This document shows, piece by piece, positions 46,490-57,588 of a DNA stretch of 64,000 bases. The position numbers were made by a program, and so were the translations under genes. The DNA comes from Armillaria gallica (taxonomy: Eukaryota > Basidiomycota > Agaricomycetes > Agaricales > Physalacriaceae). The notes under the pieces were generated by a model. That model saw only the letters and a list, made by a program, of their open reading frames with translations, was not told the DNA's origin and did not search any database. Location: the NCBI GenBank assembly GCA_037576215.1, contig JBANDB010000010.1:2914001-2978000 (forward strand), in the 5' to 3' direction. Every line of letters begins with the position of its first letter. Within the stretch, counting starts at the first letter, position 1.

Positions 46490-47819
46490 CAGTCAATTGA
46501 CTGGTCACCTAAATAAAGCAATTCTGTCACCATGACTAGAGCAAGACATTGTCACACCCTCCCCTTTGATGGCTGTTGCACTGCCACCTCCATCTCTGCT
46601 CACTGTCAGGGTCCTCCGCCCTCTCCCCCATTGTTGTGCACTTTTTTCTTTTTGGGAATGTTGCTCCAAATGCCTCCAGAATGTTTGTGGGCCTTATTCC
46701 TGCCCTCCTGCTCACTGTTTTGGGTGGAAATTTGAGATTTGAGGTCTTCTAAAAATATATTATGGGTTAGTAAGCTGACCCTGCCCCTCCCGAGCCCCTG
46801 GAGGCTGGATTCAGCCTCGGGAGACTGGATGTCATGTGGCAGTGTAGCCAATTGATGAGATCAGCCATCAATATCAGGCCATTTTTGGGCAAATCTGGGA
46901 TTGGGGTGGTTTTTGGGTACTGGATGGGCCAGGGGATGGTACTAGTATATGCCTAGACATAAATAACATAAAAGCGAACCCTCTAGTGAGGTATGGGGGC
47001 CCTGGGGAGGGGGTAAAAATGGTAAAATAGTGAAAACTAGCGGAAAATCGCACAAAAATCGCATTTTGGCAGGGCTACGTGCATCGGATTGCTTAGAAAC
47101 TTGACCAATAAATTCCTCGGCCTTTAAAACCCCTAAACGACTCCTCTACAGTACATGTGGCATATTTTATGGCTAGGAAAAATTGGGAAAATTGGCTTTT
47201 TATGGTGCTGCGTGCATCGGATCGCTTCGGGAACTTTACCAATCGATTTCTACACTATGTAAACCCTAGGGTATGTCTTCATATGCTATATATGGCCACC
47301 GGAACATGATGACAAATGGGGGATTGGGGGGTACATATGGTTTATTTGGTTTCCTAGGCTTCGGATCAGCTGGGGGACATCACCAATCAATTCCTTGACC
47401 TTTAAAACCCCCAAAAGACTCTAGGTTTCATTTGTGAGGTCTCATTATCGATCATAATAATGATATAACAGTTGAAGAGAAGCACATATGGAAAATCATA
47501 TTTCTGAGCTTCGGAAAACTTCAGAGTTGTGGCCAATAGATTTTTTGACCTTGAAAACCCCCAGAACACCCCAAGAGCACAATACAGACCTTCAGAATAC
47601 ATGAAGAAAAGTGTGATAGTGAAAATCTGTGAAATACCATATAACTTGCATTTCTGAATGTTAAGGAAGGTAATTCTGGTATACAATACACAACATATAT
47701 TGTATAATAGTGTGTACAAAGGATTAGGATGATCAGAAATGTATTTGCCAAGATATAAGGACATCTTTCTGAAAATGAGAAGGAGCACTCCCCAGATTTC
47801 AATGTTCTGGTAATCCTAT
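46490..47819 (-). repeat. Left arm of the palindrome
   Basis: Reverse complement of 56183-57512. Inside are four diverged modules of about 135-155 bp, each with a GGGGTTTTAAAGGTCAAGGA-like start and a GATCCGATGCACG-like middle. The outer boundary lacks one of the two CAGTCAATTGACTG copies that the right side has. Frames on it are shadows, not genes. Confidence 0.85.
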
Positions 47820-48249
47820 TGTTACGATTTGTTCATTTTCTTTACTTAAGCGCCTCTTATCTTATCTTATCTTCAGCACTTATCTTATCTCATCTTTAGA
47901 TATGCAACTTCACGGAGTCTTCACAACATAATACAGTCATACTCGGCCACTGTGTACTTTCTCACATGTTGCCCTCAGTATTAGGACCCTCACTTGGTCA
48001 CCATGTACTTGCCTTCTCTTTCTTACACAGTGCCCTTATTATTGAGACCCTCATTTCTAGTATATAAGTAGTATACTGAAAGCTGTATATTCTCTAGCTT
48101 TGAGCTAATGTTCATTCATACTGAAACACATTCATTCTCGCTAAGCACTAAAGTGTTAGTCTTGATCTCCTTTCTTTATGGGACCCAACAGTGATTGTAT
48201 GAATGTGATACAACCATTGTTTACTCTTGATTGGAGTTCAGGTCTTACA
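47820..48249 (+). repeat. 5' LTR of Gyp-4
   Basis: 430 bp, TGTTACGATT to GGTCTTACA. TATATAAG at 48061-48068; R-start 13-mer AGCTTTGAGCTAA at 48096-48108, 35 bp downstream. CTTATCTTATCTTATCTTC forms a short pyrimidine-rich repeat near the start. Confidence 0.95.
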
Positions 48250-48250
48250 T

Positions 48251-48263
48251 TTAGCTCAAAGCT
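48251..48263 (+). promoter_or_regulatory. Self-primer binding site of Gyp-4
   Basis: TTAGCTCAAAGCT, 13 of 13 complementary to the R-start at 48096-48108. One base separates it from the LTR. Confidence 0.8.
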
Positions 48264-48291
48264 TTCCCAAGGATCCTTAACTGGAACCTTC

Positions 48292-49332
48292 ATGTCAGAG
48301 ACAGCAGCCACCGCCATCTTCAGAGCCTCCATAGGTTTTGGATCCCTTTGCCTCGCCACAGCGTTTGTGATTGCAGTACGACACTGGGAGGCAGATCATC
48401 CTTTCACAGTTACCCAGATACACAATGGTGTCCTGGTTGAGCAGTAGCAGCCACCAATCGTCGCACCCATACTGCGACGACCAATCTCAATCAACAACCT
48501 CTCTGGAGAGCAGGAAGAAGAGGTCTCTTCTGAGTCACCTTCTTCCATCATCCAGGAGAGAGGGGCTCCTACCCCTCCCAGAAGGCACACACCTATCATC
48601 ATCATCTCCCCCACTGGTTCTGCCAAGTCTGTCCCATATGCCCCTCGATCTCTCTCACCCAGTGACTACACCCGATACACAGACAATGAGTGCAGGGGAT
48701 TCTTCATGGGCCATGACAACAGACCCATCTCCCCCCTTGGCACCCACAGCTATGACCCTTGGGCTTACCGGAATCGTGCTACAACACCCCCAGCCATGTT
48801 TGATCCAGCTGAGTTCTGGGACAATCTTACCATTCCATATAGCACCTACTTCCCCTCTAACAGAGGCTCCCCTGATCACAGAACCCCTCCCCCAGCCGGC
48901 GAAGGCTATAGGAACGTCAGGTTCTGGGATCAGCCTGTCCCGCTCCAGCAGCAGACACTTGAGCCTATACCAGAGCACGAGAAACCCATCGCCAGACCCT
49001 CCTGCCAAACCCCCTACTGGCAGAATGTCCAGGAGCAGTGTTGCCCCAGTACCCCTGTCCCCTCGACCTTCCATCTCACCGTCCCCACCACAATCGGTCG
49101 AACCGTCCAGCAGATCAACGAGAGCTATCCCAAGATCCGGCTCAACCGGTTCAGTGAGACTGAGCGGCACCTTGACTGGGGAGATGAGGAGAGCGACACC
49201 ATTACCAAGGGCCTCCCTGAGGCAGAGCATATTGACAGCATCCACGGAGAGTCTCCCACTGGCACCGAGCTGTCCCCCATCCCATCACTCCACACAACCA
49301 ACCCAGACTCACCCACCGGTTCTACCAACTAG
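48292..49332 (+). pseudogene. Upstream membrane-anchored ORF of Gyp-4
   Basis: The ATG at 48292 lies 28 nt after the primer site. The N-terminus holds a hydrophobic segment (ASIGFGSLCLATAFVIAV, about residues 12-29) followed by RHWEADH. A single TAG at 48445-48447 interrupts a frame otherwise open for 347 codons to 49332. It contains GAPTPPRRHTPIIIISPTG and FDPAEFWDNLTIPYSTYFP, both shared with Gyp-3, and an acidic C-terminal part (DWGDEESDTITKGLPEAEH). gag starts inside it at 48425, one base ahead, so about 900 nt are read in two frames. No known domain. A single-pass membrane protein with a cytosolic Pro-rich tail is the most direct reading. Confidence 0.6.
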
Positions 49333-50813
49333 AACCATCCATAACGACATTCATGATGCCATCCGTATATATGAACAGACCAGATTTGATGATCCCAATT
49401 TCCCAACCCCACAGATACTATTTCAGGTGGATTACTGTGACCTATATAATTATTTTGCTTATGAACTACCCTTTATTCTGACTTGGGGAGAAACCCAAGC
49501 TGGAAACGACTACTTCATGAACAAACAGAGGAACTTCCCAGCAGACCACATACTCCAGTACGAGGCGGAGTGAAATGCTCATGCCATATTCAATGAATTA
49601 CACCCAGACACCCCCATGAGGCCTCTTACCCCTTACGAGGACACTACTGCCAAAATTGAGATCCAGGAACCAATGCTGGATGCTCCACCGGTAGCACCTC
49701 CCCAAGCACCGGTTGGTGCCTTCTCTTATGTCAGAGGACAGGAACCACCAGGAATGTACCCCCTTGGCTACAGACCATTCACCGGGGCCGATCCAGGAGG
49801 AAGCGGAGGCAGTGGCGGATAACCCACCCAACCTCCCACCTCACCTCAACTATGGATGCTCCCACCCCACCCTGCCCCACCAAAACCACCTGATCCCCCT
49901 GCTCCCTGGATACTGACAGCAGGAGATGTTGCCCCTTATGATGAGTTCAAACCCAAACTCTTAAAGGATGTCGACGACTTCAATGGAGATTCTAACAATA
50001 TCTCCCGCTTCTTCCAAAAGTGCGAACTGCACTTTGACTTATTCAACCGACACTTCCAGTACCACCCTCATAAAGTCATCTTTTGCATCTCACGACTCGG
50101 AGGTGACACTCAGAAGTGGTAGGAACTGGGAGCCAGAGTCCTGGGAAAAGACACTAACGGGAGACAACAATACCCCTCCTATGAAGACTTTGAGGAGAGC
50201 ATCAGAAGAAGGTTCTGGAAGGACTCGGACACGCAGATAAAGCACGCACAATAGGGGAAACTCTGACAAGTCAACTTCCAAGACGGTGACCAATTCTTCG
50301 AAGAAATTTGAAAAACTTGCCTATAATGCCAGAGTATGTGACAATGAGCAGGTCATGCTCGCTCAGGTCAAGAAAGCCACCCGAGAAATAAGTAAAAACA
50401 CCATATACTCGGCCGATGGAGATGTCCCCACCAATTATCAAGGGTGGAAGGATCGCCTACTCCGTATGGACTACAATTGGCGGCTCAAGCAAGCAGAGGC
50501 AGGAGGACATATCAACACCAGGCGACAGGTGCAGAAGGCAGCCATGCCCCAGAAGGGTGGTCAAACGTCAGCAAGCACACCAACAACGAAGACGGCAACA
50601 GGGACAATATATGGAAGACACGGCATGCCAATGGATATTGACACAGCAAAGTGTTTCCAATGCGGCAAGCTCAGACACTTCAAACACGATTGCCCTAATG
50701 TGCCAAAAACCAGGGAAGAAGCACTGCACCGATGCAACCTCTTCTGGGACACACATCCAACACAGGAAAACCTCTCAACGATTGAGGAGGTAAAAGAGAG
50801 CGCCGAGGAGTAA
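48425..50813 (+). pseudogene. gag of Gyp-4
   Basis: The start is chosen at the ATG 48425 because MVSWLSSSSHQSSHPY aligns with the gag starts of Gyp-2 and Gyp-3. A Ser/Pro-rich region leads to FQVDYCDLYNYFAYELP, then capsid (DVDDFNGDSNNISRFFQKC; YHPHKVIFCISRLGGDTQKW, about 49966-50119). Stops: TGA 49571, TAA 49820, TAG 50120 (Trp in Gyp-3), TAG 50252 and TGA 50264. A one-base insertion near 50295 shifts the frame. The CCHC knuckle CFQCGKLRHFKHDC lies near 50653-50694, and the frame ends EEVKESAEE at 50811. The protein would form the particle and bind RNA. Confidence 0.85.
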
Positions 50814-53800
50814 ATGATTCAACTTACTTGGCCAAGGACTTAGTTTTGGCTGGTACGTCTATCACACCTATATCATGTACTTATAGATCTGTAGTATCTA
50901 CTGCACATTCAAATATACCCATGGCTTTGACTTCCAGACCAGAAACTAAGCAAGAATCAACAGGAGAAACAGCTGTAACAGTTAGACTGCCAGCTAAACA
51001 TTCGGTGAGTAACCCACTGCGGGCGAAAGCATTGAACAACAGGTCACCTACCATAGTGACACCCATCATAATGGTTAGACTGGATGGGGCAGGGGAAGAA
51101 GCACATAGTGCCCCCCCTGGTGAAACGGCTCTATGGAGTCCCTGCCTCGCAGGGAGTTTCAAGGGAATAGCTTTGGTGAAACCTCCTCTGGTAAAAGAGA
51201 TCACCGTACGGGTGCCAAAGTCTAAATCCCTTATTCGACAAGGGGCTTCAGCAAAAGAGGCCGAGGATGAAACCAACACCGAACAGCAGACACCCGAACT
51301 GAAAGGTCAGGGCAAAGATGGAGCTGATGCTTTCAAAGCAGATGCCACTTCCTGAGTCTGGTACCCTGGAGAGTCAGGATCCTCTGAATCTGCCCTGAGC
51401 ACCACCCTTAGCCTAGGAGAAAGCGGAAGTGCCAAGATATCTTGGGCGCGACCTGGAGCCCACCCCAAACAGGGCTCCCCTCCTTTTGGAAACTGGGTGG
51501 CCCACAACGACACCTCTCCAGGAAACCCGGAAGCCGATGAATGGGAGGAAGCTGCTGGCGCCCAGGCGGTAAAAAGGGGGCACAAGGTGAGTATGTATGA
51601 AGTTCCTGACCAAGAAGACAACACCAGTTTCATGATGAACAAGAATGCTAAATTAATACCCCCTATAGAAACAGCAGTGACCTCGCCAATGGTAGTCGAG
51701 CCCTCATGGGTTGACACAAAAGCTACAGAGGTCCTGCACACTTGGCTCAAACCCTTCAGAGCTGAGTGGACTTTACATGGAATAGTAGAGGCAAAGACAG
51801 AGTCAGAAGCGAAAGTGATCTTAAAGAATTGGATTCACAAGTTGCACGCTGAAGAAGTTGTAGACAAGATGATTGAAGGGATGTGGGAGGCAACAAGGAT
51901 CAACACTCTTTGTTGGCTGGAAGAGCTACTACAACTGAAGCTCTATATCAGCAAACTAAGCGGAAAAGGGAAGGATCTAGCCATCAATGTTCAAATTGAG
52001 ACCCTAGAAAACATCACCCACATCGCAACCTCTGTGCTAGTAGACAGCAGATGTACCAGTAGCACCATCAAATGAAGCTTCATCGAGCAGCACGACATTC
52101 CGACTCATGCAACAGCTGCACCAATCCCAGTCTATAACGCCAACGGATCACTCAACCAAGGAGGATCAATCACCAAATACGCCGAGATCCGCCTCATAAT
52201 TGGAGATCATGCAGAATGAATAGATCTAGCTGTCACAGAACTCGGTGACAAACAGATCTTCCTCAGTCATGATTGGTTAGCCCAACACAATCTGATCATC
52301 AATTGGAAGACTGGAAGATTAACATTCGCGCGATGTCAATGCCATAAAACTCCATTCATACAACCAGATGCAGACCCCGATGACAAGTGGGATGAAGAGT
52401 TGGAGGAAGGAGAAACTCTTCTCGCAATAGATTTCATGCAGGCCATTCTCATACGTGCTCATCACGCAAATGACCTCACAGCCAAGGCTAGTGCAGACAA
52501 GAAGACCAAGACGTTCAAAGAAATGGTCCCAGACTGGTGCAGAGATTTCAATGATTTATTCGACAAAGACAATTTCGACGAACTCCCTGAACCAAAGACA
52601 TGGGACCACGCCATCGAACTAACTCCAAATGCCAGCGCCAACCTTGATTGCAAGGTCTATCCTCTCAATCAAAATGAACAGGCAGAACTTGACAAATTAT
52701 TAGACGAGAACCTCTTGAGTGGATGGATATGACTCTCCAAGTCACCCATGGCTTCGCTGTTCTTCTTCATCAAAAAGAAGGATGGCAAGCTATGGCCAGT
52801 CCAAGATTACCGCAAGCTCAACGAGATGACAATTAAAAACCATTATCTGCTTCCTTTAATCTTGGAACTGATGGACAAGTTGCAAGGCACCAAGTATGTC
52901 TCCAAACTTGATGTCCGATGGGGATACAATAATATGTGCATCAAGAGCAGTGATGAGTGGAAGGCGGCTTTCAGAACCAACCGAGGCTTGTTCGAGCCCA
53001 TGGTTATGTTCTTCGGACTTACCAATTCCTCTGCGACCTTCCAGTGGATGATGAATGATATCTTCAAAGATCTCATTGCATCAGGTGCCATTACAGTTTA
53101 TCTCGACGATATCCTGATCATGTCCAAAACCAAGGAAGAGCATCGCTGCATTACATGTGAAGTCCTAAAAGTCCTTCGAAAGAACAAGCTATTCCTTAAA
53201 GCAGAGAAATGCGAGTTCGAGACTTTGGAAACAGAGTACCTTGGAGTAATCATCAGTGAAGGGAGCATTTGTATGGACCCAGTAAAGATCCAAGGCAAAG
53301 CGGAATGGCCGGTACCAATGAAGAAGCAGCAGCTGCAGCCGTTCCTAGGCTTCACCAACTTTTACCACTGCTTCATCAAAGGATACAGCAAGGTCATCAA
53401 GCCTATGACACAGTTGACAGGAAACGATCCATGGAAGTGGAGAGCAGTGCAGCAAGGTGCTTTTGAGGAGTTAAAAAGACTGCTGGCCGAAGAGGTGGTA
53501 CTAGCAATACCAACGGAGGGGGGCAAGTTCCGTGTTGAGGTGGATGCCAGCGAAGGAGCAATAGGAGCTGTATTGCCGCAGGAACAGGATGGAAAATGGT
53601 GCCCAGTCGCATTTCTTTCCAAATCCCTCACAGTTATGGAATGAAATTATGAAATTTATGACAAAGAACTGCTTGTGCTCGACGAATGGTGACACTACCT
53701 GATGGGGGCAGCCCAAGATTTCAAAATCTGGACAAATCATCAGAATCTCCAGTATTTCCAAAAACCCCAGAAACTGAACCAGCGACAAGTGTGCTGGGTA

Positions 53801-55585
53801 ACAGAACTGGCGGAATACCACTTCTCCCTCCACCATAAACTGGGAACCGCAAACAAGAAAGCCAACTTACTTAGTCGCAGAGCAGATCATGAACAAGGCA
53901 AGGAGGACAACGATGAGGTTATAGTGTTCAAACCTGAACACTTCTGGGCAATGGTCATGCCCACAATCAAGGAAGTTCATACCAAAATCAAGCAAGCCAC
54001 GCTCAACCACCACCGATGGGACAAGAATGTCTCCGTGTCTCTCAACCATGATCGAGGGATGAAACTAGAAAATGGGTTAATCTATTATGATTCCCAAATC
54101 TACGTTCCCCAAGATCATGCGTTACAAGGGGAAATTATCATGGTATTTCACAACCACATCACGGCGGGACACCCTGGCATTGACAAGACCAAAGAACTTG
54201 TCCTACAAGAATATCGGTGGCCTAAAATGAAGAAGGACATAGAGACCTACATCCACACTTGCAAAACGTGCCAACGAACCAAGTCAAGCACTCAAGCAAA
54301 AGCAGTGCCGCTTCATCCCAACGCCATCCCCTCCCAACCATGGACCCATATTTCCGTTGACATGGTCACTGGCCTACCAATGTGCAAGGGGCACGATGCA
54401 ATCTTAATGATCGTTGACCGCTTCTCAAAGGAGATCATACCTATAGCATGCTCTATGGAGCTGTCATCGGAAGGGTGTGCCAAAATCCTACGAGATGAAG
54501 TATACACCAAACATGGGATGCCACAAGTTGTCATCAGCGACTGAGGCACTGTGTTCATCTCCAAATTCATGCAAGACCTCTATGATTTACTCCAGATCAA
54601 GATGAATGCATCCACCACCTATCACCCACAGACAGATGGACAGACAGAACAAGTCAATCAGGAGGTTAAGAAATACCTTCGAATCTTCGTCAACCATCTC
54701 CAGAACGACTGGGTAGAATAGCTATCACTCGCGGCCTTTGCTCATAACAACCGCACCCATTCAGCTACGGGAAAAAGCCCCTTCAAGGTCAACTACAGCT
54801 ATAATGCTGACATCCAACCAGGAGCCAAACCCCAAGCACCTTTCCGCACCCCTGCCTCAACCATGTTCGTCTTGCAGATGCAAAAGATACATGTGGAAGC
54901 AAAACGAGCACTCGAGAAAGCCACCAACCAGATGAAAGCCCAATACGACAGGAAGAAGCAACCTGCAGTCGAGTATCACGTAGGAGATAAGGTTTGGCTC
55001 GATACAACCAACCTCAATCTCCTGCAACCAAAGAAGAAACTCACAGACAAACGAACAGGTCCATTCAAAATTGTTGCCAAGAAGGGAGCATCAGCATACA
55101 TGTTGGAACTCCCGACAAACTGGCATATTCATCCAACATTCAATGAAGCACTCCTCACCCCATACTTGCCACCCGCATTCCCTAACCAAGAGCAACCACC
55201 TCCACCACTGCCTGATCTTATCGATGGCGACAAACACTATGAAGTCGAAAAAGTCCTTGACAGTAGAGAATGCAAGGTCAGAGGAAAAGCTGGGGAACCA
55301 TGGTGCTGGGTTACAGATTACTTCATCAAATGGAAAGGCTACAGACCAGAATCGAACAGTTGGGTACGCGAAGACAGCATGGATGCCGATGAACTCATTG
55401 ATGAGTATCTTGCTGAACACGTAGACATGGTCATCGACAAACGAGCAGACTGGCAATCGTACACAGATCCAAGGACAGAAAAGAAGGTGTGGTATGACCA
55501 AGAGCTACTTTAGGACCTGTTCGGTGGCAACGATGACTCTTCGACATACATGAAATCACCGTTCGAACCGACAGGCATACCATAA
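50786..55585 (+). pseudogene. pol of Gyp-4
   Basis: One register throughout, overlapping the gag end by 28 nt in the -1 frame. Domains: leader 50828-51750; protease with LVDSRCTSS near 52040 (Gly of DSG changed to Arg); RT (FFFIKKKDGKLWPVQDYRKL; YLDDILIMSK near 53100); RNase H (FRVEVDASEGAIGAV near 53530); integrase HHCC (HNHITAGHPGIDKTKELVL; CKTCQRTK); core with DAILMIVDRFSK, VVISD and QTEQVNQEV; then the chromodomain YFIKWKGYRPESNSWV near 55320. Internal stops are at 51353, 52073, 52217, 52730, 53642, 53690, 54542, 54719 and 55511, mostly TGA where relatives have Arg. It lacks 12 bases of RNase H relative to Gyp-2 near 53675. Confidence 0.9.
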
Positions 55586-55607
55586 CAGCAGTCGGGACAC
55601 CTGCCTT

Positions 55608-55620
55608 AATGAGGGGGTAA
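55608..55620 (+). promoter_or_regulatory. Polypurine tract of Gyp-4
   Basis: AATGAGGGGGTAA directly before the 3' LTR; identical to that of Gyp-2. Confidence 0.8.
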
Positions 55621-56050
55621 TGTTACGATTTATTCATTTTCTTTACCTAAGCGCCTCTTATCTTATCTTATCTTCAGTGCTTATCTTATCTCATCTTTAG
55701 ATACGCAACTTCACGGAGTCTTCACAATGCGATACAGTCATACTCGGCCACTGTGTACTTTCTCACATGTTGCCCTCAGTATTAGGACCCTCACTTGGTC
55801 ACCATGTACTTGCCTTCTCTTTCTTACACAGTGCCCTTATTATTGAGACCCTCATTTCTAGTATATAAGTAGTATACTGAAAGCTGTATATTCCCTAGCT
55901 TTGAGCTAATGTTCATTCATACTGAAACACATTCATTCTCGCTAAGCGCTAAAGTGTTAGTCTTGATCTCCTTTCTTCATGGGACCCAATGGTGATTGTA
56001 TGAATGTGATACAACTGTTGTTTACTCTTGATTGGAGTTCAGGTCTTACA
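55621..56050 (+). repeat. 3' LTR of Gyp-4
   Basis: 430 bp. Compared with the 5' LTR it keeps or loses different CpG sites, for example CAGTGC here against CAGCAC there. CCTAT follows at 56051-56055. Confidence 0.95.
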
Positions 56051-56164
56051 CCTATGGCCTGGGGACTATCAGAAAGGAGAGCACACTCATTACCTTGGAG
56101 TTTTGACACATGAACCACATGGATGATTGGTGATTCTAGGGTTTTTTGTGTCCAGGAATCTGAA

Positions 56165-57512
56165 TCTGATAGTCCCCAGGCCATAGGATTACCAGAACAT
56201 TGAAATCTGGGGAGTGCTCCTTCTCATTTTCAGAAAGATGTCCTTATATCTTGGCAAATACATTTCTGATCATCCTAATCCTTTGTACACACTATTATAC
56301 AATATATGTTGTGTATTGTATACCAGAATTACCTTCCTTAACATTCAGAAATGCAAGTTATATGGTATTTCACAGATTTTCACTATCACACTTTTCTTCA
56401 TGTATTCTGAAGGTCTGTATTGTGCTCTTGGGGTGTTCTGGGGGTTTTCAAGGTCAAAAAATCTATTGGCCACAACTCTGAAGTTTTCCGAAGCTCAGAA
56501 ATATGATTTTCCATATGTGCTTCTCTTCAACTGTTATATCATTATTATGATCGATAATGAGACCTCACAAATGAAACCTAGAGTCTTTTGGGGGTTTTAA
56601 AGGTCAAGGAATTGATTGGTGATGTCCCCCAGCTGATCCGAAGCCTAGGAAACCAAATAAACCATATGTACCCCCCAATCCCCCATTTGTCATCATGTTC
56701 CGGTGGCCATATATAGCATATGAAGACATACCCTAGGGTTTACATAGTGTAGAAATCGATTGGTAAAGTTCCCGAAGCGATCCGATGCACGCAGCACCAT
56801 AAAAAGCCAATTTTCCCAATTTTTCCTAGCCATAAAATATGCCACATGTACTGTAGAGGAGTCGTTTAGGGGTTTTAAAGGCCGAGGAATTTATTGGTCA
56901 AGTTTCTAAGCAATCCGATGCACGTAGCCCTGCCAAAATGCGATTTTTGTGCGATTTTCCGCTAGTTTTCACTATTTTACCATTTTTACCCCCTCCCCAG
57001 GGCCCCCATACCTCACTAGAGGGTTCGCTTTTATGTTATTTATGTCTAGGCATATACTAGTACCATCCCCTGGCCCATCCAGTACCCAAAAACCACCCCA
57101 ATCCCAGATTTGCCCAAAAATGGCCTGATATTGATGGCTGATCTCATCAATTGGCTACACTGCCACATGACATCCAGTCTCCCGAGGCTGAATCCAGCCT
57201 CCAGGGGCTCGGGAGGGGCAGGGTCAGCTTACTAACCCATAATATATTTTTAGAAGACCTCAAATCTCAAATTTCCACCCAAAACAGTGAGCAGGAGGGC
57301 AGGAATAAGGCCCACAAACATTCTGGAGGCATTTGGAGCAACATTCCCAAAAAGAAAAAAGTGCACAACAATGGGGGAGAGGGCGGAGGACCCTGACAGT
57401 GAGCAGAGATGGAGGTGGCAGTGCAACAGCCATCAAAGGGGAGGGTGTGACAATGTCTTGCTCTAGTCATGGTGACAGAATTGCTTTATTTAGGTGACCA
57501 GTCAATTGACTG
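56165..57512 (+). repeat. Right arm of the palindrome
   Basis: Module starts near 56441, 56591, 56735 and 56869. Beyond 57512 a second CAGTCAATTGACTG (57533-57546) and GACTGCTAAGGCTGC (57574-57588) are shared with the diverged copy at 11191-11235, so the full element probably ends near 57588. Confidence 0.85.
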
Positions 57513-57588
57513 TCTGGATACATCATTGGGATCAGTCAATTGACTGGCTTTGATACATACTATTGACTGCTAAGGCTGCCTCTTCTCC

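Larger units (their letters stand above)
47820..56050 (+). mobile_element. Gyp-4, full-length chromodomain Ty3/Gypsy element
   Basis: An 8,231-bp element with 430-bp LTRs at each end and the 5-bp duplication CCTAT (47815-47819 and 56051-56055). Order: LTR, primer site, upstream membrane ORF, gag, pol, polypurine tract, LTR. LTRs differ at about 16 positions by eye, all transitions. pol has no frameshift but nine stops. It is inserted beside the loop of the foldback palindrome. Confidence 0.95.
46490..57512. mobile_element. Foldback element: giant palindrome with Gyp-4 nested inside
   Basis: The left arm 46490-47819 pairs with the right arm 56183-57512 with no indel (positions add to 104002 throughout). 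After Gyp-4 is removed, 18 more bases (56056-56073) pair with 56165-56182, leaving a 91-bp loop. The arms are therefore 1,348 bp. In the long samples I compared base by base, and in three pairs of translated frames, they are identical. Outer ends carry the 14-bp palindrome CAGTCAATTGACTG. No transposase. It inserted into Gyp-3 gag. Foldback elements are one known class with such long terminal inverted repeats. Confidence 0.8.

Noticed and set aside
47402..47788. Identical 128-codon frames at 47402-47788 and 56214-56600
   Set aside because: Their identity follows from the palindrome, not from protein selection. The diverged arm at 8254-9412 does not keep the frame open, and no domain is visible.
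53501..53836. Long minus-strand frames over the Gyp-4 RNase H and RT regions
   Set aside because: Antisense shadows of pol; the same shadows appear opposite Gyp-2 pol.
46490..57512. Reading the palindrome as a CRISPR array or a replication origin
   Set aside because: No short direct repeats with unique spacers. The structure is two long arms around a nested retrotransposon in a eukaryotic genome.
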